Shown: positions 21,507-29,991, counted from the stretch's first letter. The stretch: DNA of 35,982 bases from Saccharofermentans sp. (GCA_024683485.1 JAIKYD010000052.1:1-35982), one strand, 5' to 3'. The notes: generated by a model from the sequence alone, not told the origin. Numbers and translations: made by a program.

Positions 21507-23645
21507 ATGAAGGAAAACGACGAGAAGAATTTCAATTTTGAGGAGAATCCTGTTGCAAAAGAGGCTTCATCCCGCCCTTCCGGCGCGGTAGATCTCTACT
21601 TTCAGCCTGTTGAGGAAGGTGATGATGACGAGCTTAAGAATCTTGCAGAGAACCCCAGAGCATTAACTGAGGACTTCAAGGAAGAGTCTATGGCTGATGT
21701 ACTTGCTGCAGAGGGTGATCAGGATAATTTCGATACATCCAATAACAGCGAATACAGTGAAGACGATATCCAGGTCCTTGAAGGTCTGGAAGCAGTTAGA
21801 AAAAGACCTGGTATGTATATCGGTGATACGACTTTAAGAGGTCTTCATCACCTGATCTATGAGATCGTTGCCAATTCAGTCGATGAGGCTCTTGCAGGAC
21901 GTTGCGATACGATCGACGTAGTCCTTGAAAAAGACGGTTCAGTAACAGTTACAGATAACGGTTCAGGTATTCCTGTCGGAAATCATCCTAAGCTTGGTAT
22001 TCCTACAGTTGAAGTCGTTCATACGGTACTTCATGCAGGCGGTAAATTTGGCGGCGGAGCGTACAGCATTTCCGGTGGTCTGCATGGCGTAGGTGCATCC
22101 GTTGTAAACGCGCTTGCCGATCATATGAAGGTTCAGGTACGCCGTGACGGAAATATCTATGAGATCGAATTCGAAAAGGGTAAGACGACTGTTCCTCTTC
22201 ATGTTGTCGGAACATGTGATAAAGATGACACAGGAACGAAGACTAATTTTATTCCTGATAAATCTATCTTCCCTGATATCGTTTTTGACTTTGATTCAAT
22301 GATCACACGTTACCGTGAGATGGCTTTCCTTAATAAGGAAGTTACCATCGATCTGTGTGATGACAGAGGTGCAGAACCCATTAAGAAACACCTCCATTAT
22401 GACGGCGGAATCATCTCATTCGTTGAGTATCTTAACAGACATAAGGAAGCTATTAATACACCGCCTATCTACTTTGCAACAAAGCAGGGAGATTCATTCG
22501 TTGAGATAGCTCTTCAGTATAACGATTCATATCAGGAAACCGTTTATACATATGCTAATAACATTGCTACACCTGAAGGCGGTACACACCTTGTAGGCTT
22601 CCGTGCAGCAATGACAAGAGCCATCAATGACTATGCCAAGAAATATAAGTTCATCAAAGATGGTGACGTTAAGCTTCAGGGTGAGGATACAAGAGAAGGA
22701 CTTGCAGCAATTATATCGGTTAAACTTCCTGATCCGCAGTTTGAAGGACAGACAAAGAGTAAGCTCGGTAATGCCGAGATCAGACCTATGGTAGACAGTG
22801 CCGTATATGAGAAACTCGAGATTTATCTCGAGGAGCACCCTGATATTGCAAAGCTTATCATGGACAAGTGTCTCTCTGCTTCAAGAGCCAGAGATGCAGC
22901 AAAGAGAGCAAGGGAACTCACCAGAAGGAAGACTGTTTTTGAGAATAATGCTCTCCCTGGAAAGCTTGCTGACTGCCAGAGTGATGAGGCTGAATTCTGC
23001 GAGATCTTCATCGTTGAGGGAGACTCCGCAGGTGGATCCGCAAAGCAGGGCAGAGAGCGTAAATACCAGGCTATCCTTCCTCTCTGGGGCAAGATGCTTA
23101 ACGTTGAGAAGGCAAGGATCGATAAGGTATATTCCAACGAGAAGCTCCAGCCTGTTGTTATGGCTCTCGGTGCCGGTATCGGTGATGAATTCGATGCAAG
23201 CAAACTCAGATACCATAAAGTAATCATTATGGCGGATGCCGACGTTGACGGTTCTCACATCAGAACTCTCCTTCTCACATTCTTCTTCAGATATCTTAGA
23301 CCTCTGGTCGAAGGCGGTTATGTCTATATAGCATGCCCACCTCTCTTCAAAGTCTATAAGGGCGATGAAGCTTACTATGCATATGATGAAAAGGAGATTG
23401 AAGAGATCAAGGCTGCACACAAGTGGGAGAATCCTCTTATCCAGCGATTCAAAGGTCTTGGTGAGATGAGTTCCGAACAGCTCTGGGATACAACAATGAA
23501 CCCTGTCACAAGAAAGCTCCTGAGAGTAACTCTTGCAGATGCACAGGAAGCAGATGAGACATTTACACTGCTCATGGGAGACCAGGTTGAACCACGTAAG
23601 GAATTCATTCAGATCAACGCAAAACTTGCTAATATTGATAACTGA
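21507..23645 (+). CDS. gyrB: DNA gyrase subunit B, with acidic N-terminal extension
   Basis: This 712-residue subunit carries the GHKL ATPase and TOPRIM parts of gyrase. It has VLEGLEAVRKRPGMYIGDTT (90-109), the ATP lid and binding residues in YEIVANSVDEAL, TOPRIM EGDSAGGSAKQGR (about 501-513) and DADVDGSHIRTL. About 80 acidic residues precede the usual start of the family; there AGGAG lies 11 bases before ATG 21507. An internal ATG at 21690, with AAGGAAG upstream, would give a standard 651-residue protein, so the start is not certain. W527 stands where E. coli has Lys447 in PLKGK. gyrA is not in the window; a terminator follows. Confidence 0.96.
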   Translation: MKENDEKNFNFEENPVAKEASSRPSGAVDLYFQPVEEGDDDELKNLAENPRALTEDFKEESMADVLAAEGDQDNFDTSNNSEYSEDDIQVLEGLEAVRKRPGMYIGDTTLRGLHHLIYEIVANSVDEALAGRCDTIDVVLEKDGSVTVTDNGSGIPVGNHPKLGIPTVEVVHTVLHAGGKFGGGAYSISGGLHGVGASVVNALADHMKVQVRRDGNIYEIEFEKGKTTVPLHVVGTCDKDDTGTKTNFIPDKSIFPDIVFDFDSMITRYREMAFLNKEVTIDLCDDRGAEPIKKHLHYDGGIISFVEYLNRHKEAINTPPIYFATKQGDSFVEIALQYNDSYQETVYTYANNIATPEGGTHLVGFRAAMTRAINDYAKKYKFIKDGDVKLQGEDTREGLAAIISVKLPDPQFEGQTKSKLGNAEIRPMVDSAVYEKLEIYLEEHPDIAKLIMDKCLSASRARDAAKRARELTRRKTVFENNALPGKLADCQSDEAEFCEIFIVEGDSAGGSAKQGRERKYQAILPLWGKMLNVEKARIDKVYSNEKLQPVVMALGAGIGDEFDASKLRYHKVIIMADADVDGSHIRTLLLTFFFRYLRPLVEGGYVYIACPPLFKVYKGDEAYYAYDEKEIEEIKAAHKWENPLIQRFKGLGEMSSEQLWDTTMNPVTRKLLRVTLADAQEADETFTLLMGDQVEPRKEFIQINAKLANIDN

Positions 23646-23675
23646 CATTTGTCTCAGGAACAATTTGAACACAGG

Positions 23676-23704
23676 ACGGGTGCTTGTTGCAGGCACCCGT
23701 TTTC
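23676..23704 (+). terminator. gyrB terminator
   Basis: The stem ACGGGTGC/GCACCCGT (23676-23683 and 23693-23700) has a nine-base loop and is followed by TTTTCTAT. It lies 30 bases after the gyrB stop. Confidence 0.85.
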
Positions 23705-23711
23705 TATGAAT

Positions 23712-23727
23712 TGTTCCACGTGGAACA
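23712..23727. promoter_or_regulatory. parS: parS centromere site 1
   Basis: TGTTCCACGTGGAACA is a perfect palindrome and differs by one base from the Bacillus parS consensus TGTTNCACGTGAAACA. The palindrome extends to 22 bp (23709-23730). It lies next to parA-parB and should be the loading site of ParB. Confidence 0.93.
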
Positions 23728-23758
23728 ATTGGGTTGGTGTTGGATAAATGGGGTCTGA

Positions 23759-23810
23759 CCAATACTGCGCTTTAAAAGAAGGATGAGGCGTATTATGCGG
23801 CCAGTATTGG
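23759..23810. repeat. Inverted repeat with 9-bp arms between the parS sites
   Basis: CCAATACTG (23759-23767) and CAGTATTGG (23802-23810) are perfect complements around 34 bases that contain further short GCG/CGC complements. No U-tract follows. Function unknown. Confidence 0.5.
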
Positions 23811-24011
23811 AGAGTTAATATTTTGTGTAATTCCAAATTCTATGATACAAATCGCGAAGTGATTGTTTTTGAATTTTTGCAGTGTGAATGAAAGTGACCA
23901 ATTTATAAGATTCTAAGTTTTGAATTGACTTGTCGATAAGCAAGTGATTACAAAACCTGAATTGTAAAAACCGGGCTCATAACTAGTCATAACTAACAAA
24001 CAAATACAAAT

Positions 24012-24027
24012 TGTTCCACGTGGAACA
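24012..24027. promoter_or_regulatory. parS: parS centromere site 2, inside a 34-bp palindrome
   Basis: The same 16-mer as site 1, exactly 300 bp away. Here the perfect palindrome extends to 34 bp (24003-24036). It lies 100 bases before the parA start, close enough for ParB spreading to affect that promoter. Confidence 0.93.
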
Positions 24028-24126
24028 ATTTGTATTATTTAGTCGTAATTTGTTATATTAAAATATAGAATATAAGTGATAGAATTGTTTTATGATTAAA
24101 TTGAAACTAATTAAAAGGAGTAAAAT

Positions 24127-24888
24127 ATGGCAACAGTAATTGCTCTTGTTAATCAAAAAGGCGGTGTTGGAAAAACTACGACAGCCGTTAATCTGGCAGC
24201 TTTCCTTGGAAAGAAAAAGAAAAAAGTTCTCTTGATAGATATGGATCCGCAGGCTAATGCAACAAGCGGTCTCGGAATAGATAAACGTGAACTTGAACAG
24301 ACAGTTTATGATGTTCTTATCAATGATGCACCTATTTCTGAAGTAATCTATGAGACAAATGCGGAAAATGTTGATATCTGCCCCACTAATATTAATCTTG
24401 CAGGCGCAGAGGTTGAACTTGTAACTGTCATTTCCAGAGAACAGATACTGAAAAATGCTATAAGCACTATCTCTGACTCTTATGATTTCATTATCCTGGA
24501 CAGCCCGCCGTCACTTGGCCTTCTTACGATCAATGCACTGACAGCATCAGACCGTCTGATCATACCTATCCAGGGTGAATACTATGCCCTCGAAGGTCTT
24601 TCACAGCTCATGGATACAATCAACATTGTTAAGAAAAAACTGAATCCGGGACTTGAGATCCTGGGTGTAGTTCTTACCATGTTTAACCTGAGAACACAGC
24701 TTTCAAGACAGGTCAAAGAAGAGACAGACAAGTACTTTGGATCTAAAGTCTTCAAGACTGTTATTCCGAGAAATGTAAGGCTCGCAGAGGCACCGAGCCA
24801 CGGCCTTGCAATATGTGATTATGATAAGAATTCAAAGGGCGCCAAGGCTTATGAAGCGCTGGCAAAAGAAGTAATTAGAAGAGCATAA
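24127..24888 (+). CDS. parA: ParA/Soj chromosome-partitioning ATPase
   Basis: This 253-residue protein is a MinD/ParA-type deviant Walker ATPase. The Walker A motif is NQKGGVGKTTTAVNLA (residues 8-23) with the signature Lys, Walker A' is VLLIDMDPQANAT (about 36-48), and Walker B FIILDSPPSLGLL is near 119-131. It should bind DNA as an ATP dimer, interact with the N-terminal peptide of ParB, and may regulate DnaA as Soj does. AAAGGAG lies at a good distance from the ATG. The parB start follows 12 bases after its stop, so they form an operon. Confidence 0.97.
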   Translation: MATVIALVNQKGGVGKTTTAVNLAAFLGKKKKKVLLIDMDPQANATSGLGIDKRELEQTVYDVLINDAPISEVIYETNAENVDICPTNINLAGAEVELVTVISREQILKNAISTISDSYDFIILDSPPSLGLLTINALTASDRLIIPIQGEYYALEGLSQLMDTINIVKKKLNPGLEILGVVLTMFNLRTQLSRQVKEETDKYFGSKVFKTVIPRNVRLAEAPSHGLAICDYDKNSKGAKAYEALAKEVIRRA

Positions 24889-24900
24889 AGGAGAATTCAG

Positions 24901-26271
24901 ATGGCAAATACAGCTAAGAGAAAACCAGGCAGACCAGCAAAGACAAAGACTACAAAGGTAACGGCAAAGAAGGCACCAATGAAGAAAACTGTATCTACAG
25001 GAAAGGCCTCACCTGCTAAGAAGACTGTTACATCTAAAAAAGCTGCACCTGCAAAGAAAGCTACAGGAAGTGTTGCAAAGTCTGTTAAAAGCACTTCATC
25101 AAAATCGGCCGCAACTAAGAAGAGTACAGTAAAGCCTGCTGCAAAATCAACTGTTAAAGCAGCAACTCCGAAGACTTCATCAAAGAAAATTGATTCAAAG
25201 AAGTCCGGTTTAGGCAGTTCAGCAAAGAAACTGACTCTTTCGTCAGTTACAAAACCGTTGGCTAAGAAAGCACAAACGACTTCAGTGGAAAAGGTTGAAG
25301 CAAAATCTGTTCCTGCAAAGAAATCAATAATCGAGACATCTTCCATCTCCTCATCTACACCGGTCAGAAAGGCTGCAGTTAAGACAGTATCAGAGAACAA
25401 GGCCATGGGCAGAGGACTCGCTGCACTCCTCTCCTCTGAAGACATAGTTCAAACAAAGAGAGAATCCGTTGTCGAATTGAAGATAAACGACATCTCCCCT
25501 AACAACGGTCAGCCCAGAAAAGTATTCAATGATGAATCATTAAACGAACTCGCTGCTTCTATTGAAGAGATCGGTGTCATTCAGCCTATTATAGTTCAGC
25601 GCAAGGGTGGCGGTTATAGTATCGTTGCCGGTGAGCGCCGTTGGAGAGCTGCAAGAATCGCTGGTTTATTGACTATTCCTGCAATTGTCAGAGAGGACCT
25701 GTCCGATACTGAGACAATGGAGCAGGCACTTATCGAGAATATTCTTAGAGAAGATCTGAACCCTATTGAAGAGGCATCAGCTATGCAGGATCTACTGGTT
25801 ACTCACAAGCTTACCCAGGAGAAACTATCCAAACTTCTCGGTAAGCCCAGAGCCACGATTGCCAATACGATCCGTATCCTTAACCTCGATGAGTCACTTC
25901 AGGAATTCGTCAGCAGAGGCGATCTGTCTGAAGGTCATGCTAAAGTTATCCTCAGTCTCAAAGAGAAAGAGGACCAGCGCAAGGTTGCGGATGTAATCAT
26001 GGCCCGTGAGATGAATGTCAGACAGGCTGAGGTATTTGTAAAGAAATATATTGAGGCACAGAATAATCCTGCTGCAAAGAAGCAGCTGGAGACTCCGGAT
26101 ATCCGTTTTACATTAAGTGCGACAGAAGTTGAGACAAAGCTTAAGAAGCAGCTCGGAGCAAAGGTAAAACTCAAGGTTCTTGACAGCAATACAGGACGCG
26201 GCCGCATAGTCATTGATTATAAGGACAACACAGATCTGGACAGACTTCTTGAGATACTATGTAATGAATAA
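24901..26271 (+). CDS. parB: ParB/Spo0J partition protein with a histone-H1-like N-terminal extension
   Basis: This 456-residue ParB is much longer than usual (about 280-300). The core starts at residue 169 with MGRGLAALLSS, the ParA-stimulating motif normally at the very N-terminus. It has the CTP-binding motifs GERRWRAARIAG (about 244-255) and ENILREDLNPIEEA (about 279-292), then the parS-binding helix-turn-helix and a C-terminal dimer domain. Residues 1-168 are Lys/Ala/Ser/Thr-rich with PAKK and AAKK-like repeats, as in histone H1 tails, and KRKPGRPAK at 6-14 fits an AT-hook. GGAG precedes the first ATG, so the extension is translated. An internal ATG (25405) with a weak ribosome site could give a short form of 288 residues. 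Confidence 0.95.
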   Translation: MANTAKRKPGRPAKTKTTKVTAKKAPMKKTVSTGKASPAKKTVTSKKAAPAKKATGSVAKSVKSTSSKSAATKKSTVKPAAKSTVKAATPKTSSKKIDSKKSGLGSSAKKLTLSSVTKPLAKKAQTTSVEKVEAKSVPAKKSIIETSSISSSTPVRKAAVKTVSENKAMGRGLAALLSSEDIVQTKRESVVELKINDISPNNGQPRKVFNDESLNELAASIEEIGVIQPIIVQRKGGGYSIVAGERRWRAARIAGLLTIPAIVREDLSDTETMEQALIENILREDLNPIEEASAMQDLLVTHKLTQEKLSKLLGKPRATIANTIRILNLDESLQEFVSRGDLSEGHAKVILSLKEKEDQRKVADVIMAREMNVRQAEVFVKKYIEAQNNPAAKKQLETPDIRFTLSATEVETKLKKQLGAKVKLKVLDSNTGRGRIVIDYKDNTDLDRLLEILCNE

Positions 26272-26299
26272 TATTTATTTCTATTGAATGATTTTACCG

Positions 26300-26332
26300 A
26301 AGGGTTGCTGATAAAAGGCAACCCTTTTCGTT
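26300..26332 (+). terminator. parAB terminator
   Basis: AAGGGTTGC/GCAACCCTT arms (26300-26308 and 26318-26326) with a nine-base loop, followed by TTCGTTTG. It lies 28 bases after parB. Confidence 0.85.
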
Positions 26333-26444
26333 TGATTATGTTTATGTAGTGTTAATAAATCAGTTAATTCTCAGTGTTGCATGGTTTCTGCGCAGCACTT
26401 GCAAACTGTCTCAGGATTATGTATACTTAATTGCCTAATGATGT

Positions 26445-26535
26445 GGAGGTTTATCGAAGCGGTCATAACGAGGCAGTCTTGAAAACTGTTTGGCCTTCAC
26501 GGGCCACGTGGGTTCGAATCCCACAGCCTCCGCCA
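26445..26535 (+). tRNA. trnS: tRNA-Ser (UGA)
   Basis: A 91-base tRNA including CCA. The acceptor is GGAGGTT/AGCCTCC, the anticodon loop CTTGAAA gives anticodon TGA, a long variable arm (GGCCTTCACGGGCC) marks a class II tRNA, and the T arm has GTGGGTTCGAATCCCAC. The 3' CCA is encoded. A terminator follows directly. Confidence 0.95.
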
Positions 26536-26577
26536 ATATCCTGAATATCCCAGGTCGGGAATTCAGGATATTTTTTT
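26536..26577 (+). terminator. Terminator after tRNA-Ser
   Basis: ATATCCTGAAT and its complement ATTCAGGATAT enclose a 14-base loop and are followed by a run of eight T. It starts right after the CCA of the tRNA. Confidence 0.9.
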
Positions 26578-26743
26578 GCACTTATTACTGCAATGAGTGT
26601 ATTTTGAAGCAATACAAAAACATAACGAACATATTTTCGCAAAATCACAATCAATTACCTCTAATTGCGCAAAATGATTTGAGCAGATCTCATTAACTGC
26701 TTACCCTGCATCACAAAAATCAACATTTATTTTTATATTGTGG

Positions 26744-26779
26744 TACAATCTTCTACTGTCTGCACAGCGGTTCTGTGCA
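26744..26779 (+). promoter_or_regulatory. Probable thrS promoter and leader hairpin
   Basis: TACAAT (26744-26749), with TGG before it, is a likely -10. A hairpin TGCACAG-CGGTT-CTGTGCA (26761-26779) follows, then the ribosome site. No T-box (its AGGGTGG core) or terminator-antiterminator pair is visible in the 230 bases before thrS, which is unusual for a Firmicutes threonyl-tRNA synthetase gene. Confidence 0.45.
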
Positions 26780-26804
26780 TAAAACTCTAGAGGAGGATTT
26801 TAAA

Positions 26805-28631
26805 ATGGAAAAAGAAGAAGTATTGAAGGTGTACCGTCACTCTCTTGCGCACATTCTTGCGAAGGCTGTAATCGAGTTATACGGCAAAGAGGTACAGTAT
26901 GCTATCGGACCTGAGATCGAGGATGGATGCTATTATGATTTCGTCCTTCCGAGAACAGTAACAGAGGAAGATTTCCAGACAATCGAAGACAAGATGCATG
27001 AGATCATCAAGAGAAGGGAAGACTGGACACGTAAGGTCATCTCCCGTGATGAGGCATTGGAACTCTTCAAGGATCAGAAGTTTAAGCACGAACTTATTGT
27101 CGATCTGCCTGCAGACGAGACAATCTCAATATATTACACAGGTGATGACTACGTTGACCTTTGCCGTGGTCCTCATGTAGATAATTCACAGGAGCTCTTC
27201 AGCGCCGCATTCAAGATCAAGAATGTATCCGGTGCTTACTGGAGAGGTGATGAGAAGAGAGACCAGCTTCAGAGAATATATCTTTTCGCATTCCCTTCAA
27301 AGGACGAGCTCAAGGCTCACCTTGCATGGCTCAAGGAAGCTCAGGAGAGAGACCATAAGAAGATCGGAACGGCACTTGACCTGTTTATGTTCCGTGAGAC
27401 TGCTCCGGGTATGGCTTACTGGCTTCCCAGGGGCTGGATCCTTTATCAGGAACTGATGAAGTATTCAAGAGAGATCCAGGGCAAGCACGGTTACACAGAG
27501 ATATCCGCACCTCTTATCAACAATAAGAAGCTCTGGCTTATTTCGGGTCACTGGGCACACTATCAGAACAACATGTTCATCGTTCCCGGTATCACAAAGG
27601 GTGTTAACGCTACGGACGCTGTTGAGGGAGAGGATGCTCCCGAGAAGTATGCCATCGAGGCAGAGGACACAATGGCTGCAAAGCCGATGAACTGCCCTAA
27701 CGCCATGATGTCCTACAAGCGTACGATGCACTCTTATAAGGAACTTCCTATCCGTTACAGCGAATATGACGTTCTTCACCGCAAGGAGAAGTCCGGTCAG
27801 ATGAACGGTCTGTTCAGAGTTCAGGAATTCCGTCAGGACGATGACCATACCTTCGTAACACCTGACCAGATCAAGGATGAGATCAAGGACGTTATCGCTA
27901 TTGCTGACGAGATCTACAAAACGTTCGGTATCACATACCGTGCAGAGTTCTCGACAAGACCTGATGATTTCATGGGTGATATCGAGTCCTGGAACGCTGC
28001 TGAGGCTTCTCTCAAAGCTATCCTCGATGAGAAGTATGGTGAAGGCAATTATGAGATCAACGAGGGCGACGGCGCGTTCTACGGCCCGAAGATCGACCTC
28101 CAGATCAAGGATGCTCTAGGACGTGAGTGGCAGTGCGGTACTGTCCAGCTCGACTTCCAGCTCCCTCATAATTTCGAGCTCACATTCGTTGACAAAGACG
28201 GCGCACAGAAGATGCCTATCGTTATCCACAGAGCCATCTTCGGTTCTTTCGAGCGTTTCATCGGCATCATCACAGAGCACTTCAAGGGCGCGTTCCCGTT
28301 CTGGCTCAATCCTTACCAGGTTGCAGTCGTACCGATCAGGCCCGAGCATAACGAATATGCACAGAAGGTCGCAGATGCTCTCACAAATGCAGGCGTAAGA
28401 GTCGAGTCTGACTTAACAGACGTCAACATGAGAGACAAGATTAAGAAGTTCAAGCAGATGAAGGATCCTTATATCCTCGTTGTAGGTGACAAGGAGGCTG
28501 CTGAGAATACAGTTTCTGTTAACGTCAGAGGCTCCAACAAGCAGCTTCAGGGCGTTGCACTCGACAAGTTCGTTGAGCTCTGCGCTAAACTTAACGCAGA
28601 AAGAACGTTGGAACTTCCTCAGGAAATCTGA
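26805..28631 (+). CDS. thrS: Threonyl-tRNA synthetase lacking the TGS domain
   Basis: This 608-residue class II enzyme charges tRNA-Thr. It begins directly with the editing domain: HSLAHILAKAV (residues 12-22) and DLCRGPHV (about 126-133) hold its His and Cys residues. The usual 60-residue N-terminal TGS domain is missing. The catalytic core has motif 1, the zinc ligands Cys in MNCPN, His in QDDDHTF and His in VIHRAIFGS, and motif 3. An acidic insert (DAVEGEDAPEKY) lies before motif 2. The C-terminal anticodon-binding domain is complete. GAGGAGG precedes ATG 26805, so the short start is well supported; no TGS-coding sequence lies upstream. Confidence 0.96.
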   Translation: MEKEEVLKVYRHSLAHILAKAVIELYGKEVQYAIGPEIEDGCYYDFVLPRTVTEEDFQTIEDKMHEIIKRREDWTRKVISRDEALELFKDQKFKHELIVDLPADETISIYYTGDDYVDLCRGPHVDNSQELFSAAFKIKNVSGAYWRGDEKRDQLQRIYLFAFPSKDELKAHLAWLKEAQERDHKKIGTALDLFMFRETAPGMAYWLPRGWILYQELMKYSREIQGKHGYTEISAPLINNKKLWLISGHWAHYQNNMFIVPGITKGVNATDAVEGEDAPEKYAIEAEDTMAAKPMNCPNAMMSYKRTMHSYKELPIRYSEYDVLHRKEKSGQMNGLFRVQEFRQDDDHTFVTPDQIKDEIKDVIAIADEIYKTFGITYRAEFSTRPDDFMGDIESWNAAEASLKAILDEKYGEGNYEINEGDGAFYGPKIDLQIKDALGREWQCGTVQLDFQLPHNFELTFVDKDGAQKMPIVIHRAIFGSFERFIGIITEHFKGAFPFWLNPYQVAVVPIRPEHNEYAQKVADALTNAGVRVESDLTDVNMRDKIKKFKQMKDPYILVVGDKEAAENTVSVNVRGSNKQLQGVALDKFVELCAKLNAERTLELPQEI

Positions 28632-28659
28632 TTTAAGTTCTGATTAAATACAAGTATGG

Positions 28660-28694
28660 CGGCGTGAGACCAATCAGGTCTTGCGCCGTTTTTT
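28660..28694 (+). terminator. thrS terminator
   Basis: A 12-bp stem with two G-T pairs (28660-28671 and 28677-28688), loop AATCA, followed by TTTTTT. Confidence 0.9.
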
Positions 28695-28834
28695 GCTTAG
28701 TTCGATTAATAGGACAAAAGCCAGTAAACCCTTGCAAAATCACGGCAAAAACTTTGATTATCAAATTATCAAAATACACGCTCATTAGCCTGCGGAAGTA
28801 CGTTTTTTAGGTAAAAATCATAACGAATAATGAC

Positions 28835-28863
28835 TTTATTTGCAGATTTATTCCTGATATAGT
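28835..28863 (+). promoter_or_regulatory. Probable ldh promoter
   Basis: TTTATT (28835-28840) and TATAGT (28858-28863) are 17 bases apart and lie 30 bases before the ldh start. No redox-operator palindrome is obvious around it. Confidence 0.45.
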
Positions 28864-28892
28864 CGTATTGCTATAAAGGGGGCGTAAAAGCT

Positions 28893-29846
28893 ATGTATAA
28901 ACAAGAAGGAACCAAAGTCGCTATTATCGGCGCAGGTGCGGTAGGATCAACGACCGCTTTCGCAATCGCAATGCAACAGCTCTGTTCTGAGCTCGTTCTC
29001 ATCGATGTCAACAAGGAAAAGGCACTTGGTGAGGCACTTGATATCAGCCACGGACTTCCGTTCATCGGCGATATGTACATTCACGCAGGCGATTATTCGG
29101 ATGTCAAGGATGCGGACTGCATCATCGTAACAGCAGGCATTCCGAGAAAAGAAGGCGAGACAAGACTTGATCTTGCAAAGAAGAACGTAAGACTCGCACA
29201 CACGATCACAGACAGCATCATGGAGCACTACAACAAGGGTGTCATCATGGTCATCTCCAATCCCTGCGATCTCGTTACATACAAGGTTGCCGAGTGGTCA
29301 GGACTTCCTTCTAATATGATAATCGGTTCAGGTACGAACCTTGACTCTGCCCGTTTCAGAGTCCTTATCTCCAGAAAACTCGGCGTTGACGTTAGAAACG
29401 TTCACGGTTATATCCTCGGCGAGCACGGTGAGACACAGTTCCCTGCATGGAGCCACACTCACGTTGCAGGTATGTCTATCGATGAGTATGCTGAGGCAGT
29501 CGGAATTCCTTTCGGACCCGAGGTCAAGGACGAGATCGCACAGAAGACAAAGTCTTCCGGTGCTGAGATCATCAAGCTCAAGGGTGCAACATTCAACGGT
29601 ATCGCAGTAAGTGCTGCAACACTTCTCAGAAGTATCACAGAAGACGAGCACACCATCAGAACAGTTGCCACAAGACTCAACGGCGAGTACGGCATCAGCG
29701 GTGTTACTTTGGACGTTCCTGCACTCATCGGTGCAAACGGTGTTGATAAGATCATTGACATGCGTCTTACCGATGAGGAGTACGAACTCCTTAAGAAATC
29801 TGAGGCAAATATGCGTGAGGCTATCGCTTCCGTTGAAGATCTCTGA
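28893..29846 (+). CDS. ldh: L-lactate dehydrogenase
   Basis: This 317-residue enzyme reduces pyruvate to L-lactate with NADH, a fermentative NAD-regenerating step. It shows the Rossmann loop GAGAVGSTTAFAI (11-23), the substrate loop GIPRKEGETRLDL (about 87-99) with Arg, ISNPCDLVTY (about 121-130), and the catalytic His in LGEHGETQFPAWS (about 173-185). Glu-Thr-Arg in the loop fits lactate rather than malate dehydrogenase, though the two families are close. AAAGGGGGCG lies upstream of the ATG. It is a single-gene unit between two terminators. Confidence 0.95.
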   Translation: MYKQEGTKVAIIGAGAVGSTTAFAIAMQQLCSELVLIDVNKEKALGEALDISHGLPFIGDMYIHAGDYSDVKDADCIIVTAGIPRKEGETRLDLAKKNVRLAHTITDSIMEHYNKGVIMVISNPCDLVTYKVAEWSGLPSNMIIGSGTNLDSARFRVLISRKLGVDVRNVHGYILGEHGETQFPAWSHTHVAGMSIDEYAEAVGIPFGPEVKDEIAQKTKSSGAEIIKLKGATFNGIAVSAATLLRSITEDEHTIRTVATRLNGEYGISGVTLDVPALIGANGVDKIIDMRLTDEEYELLKKSEANMREAIASVEDL

Positions 29847-29920
29847 TAAGAGGGGATCATTTGCAGTCAATATTTTCGGGCTTCCCAGACGCAAGTGACA
29901 GAAAAACAGAATAATTTACG

Positions 29921-29962
29921 GCCCTGCACTTTTCTTATAAAGCGCAGGGCTATTCATTTTAT
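29921..29962 (+). terminator. ldh terminator
   Basis: GCCCTGC/GCAGGGC (29921-29927 and 29944-29950), with inner CTTT/AAAG pairing, followed by TATTCATTTT. Confidence 0.85.
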
Positions 29963-29979
29963 TAGAAGTAAAGATTTGC

Positions 29980-29985
29980 TATAAT
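29980..29985 (+). promoter_or_regulatory. glmU promoter, extended -10
   Basis: TTTGCTATAAT ends at 29985 and is an extended -10 (TGC before TATAAT). The -35 is weak. It would start a leader of about 120 bases. Confidence 0.6.
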
Positions 29986-29991
29986 GGCATG

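Larger units (their letters stand above)
23646..24126. other. Intergenic stretch between gyrB and parA with two parS sites
   Basis: No gene is supported in these 481 bases. It holds the gyrB terminator, two parS sites, the inverted repeat at 23759-23810, a tandem CATAACTA repeat near 23971-23988, and an AT-rich promoter-like stretch just before parA. The central part at 23811-23970 shows no further structure that I can name. Confidence 0.6.

Noticed and set aside
22881..23762. Minus-strand ORF of 293 codons
   Set aside because: It is antisense to gyrB and starts in the parS region; nothing in it looks like a known protein.
24897..25445. Minus-strand ORF of 182 codons
   Set aside because: It is the complement of the Lys/Ala/Thr-rich parB extension; its Phe/Val-rich composition follows from that bias.
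26463..26654. Minus-strand ORF of 63 codons with a CGIRTH-like segment
   Set aside because: It is the antisense of tRNA-Ser and its terminator, a well-known false ORF type.
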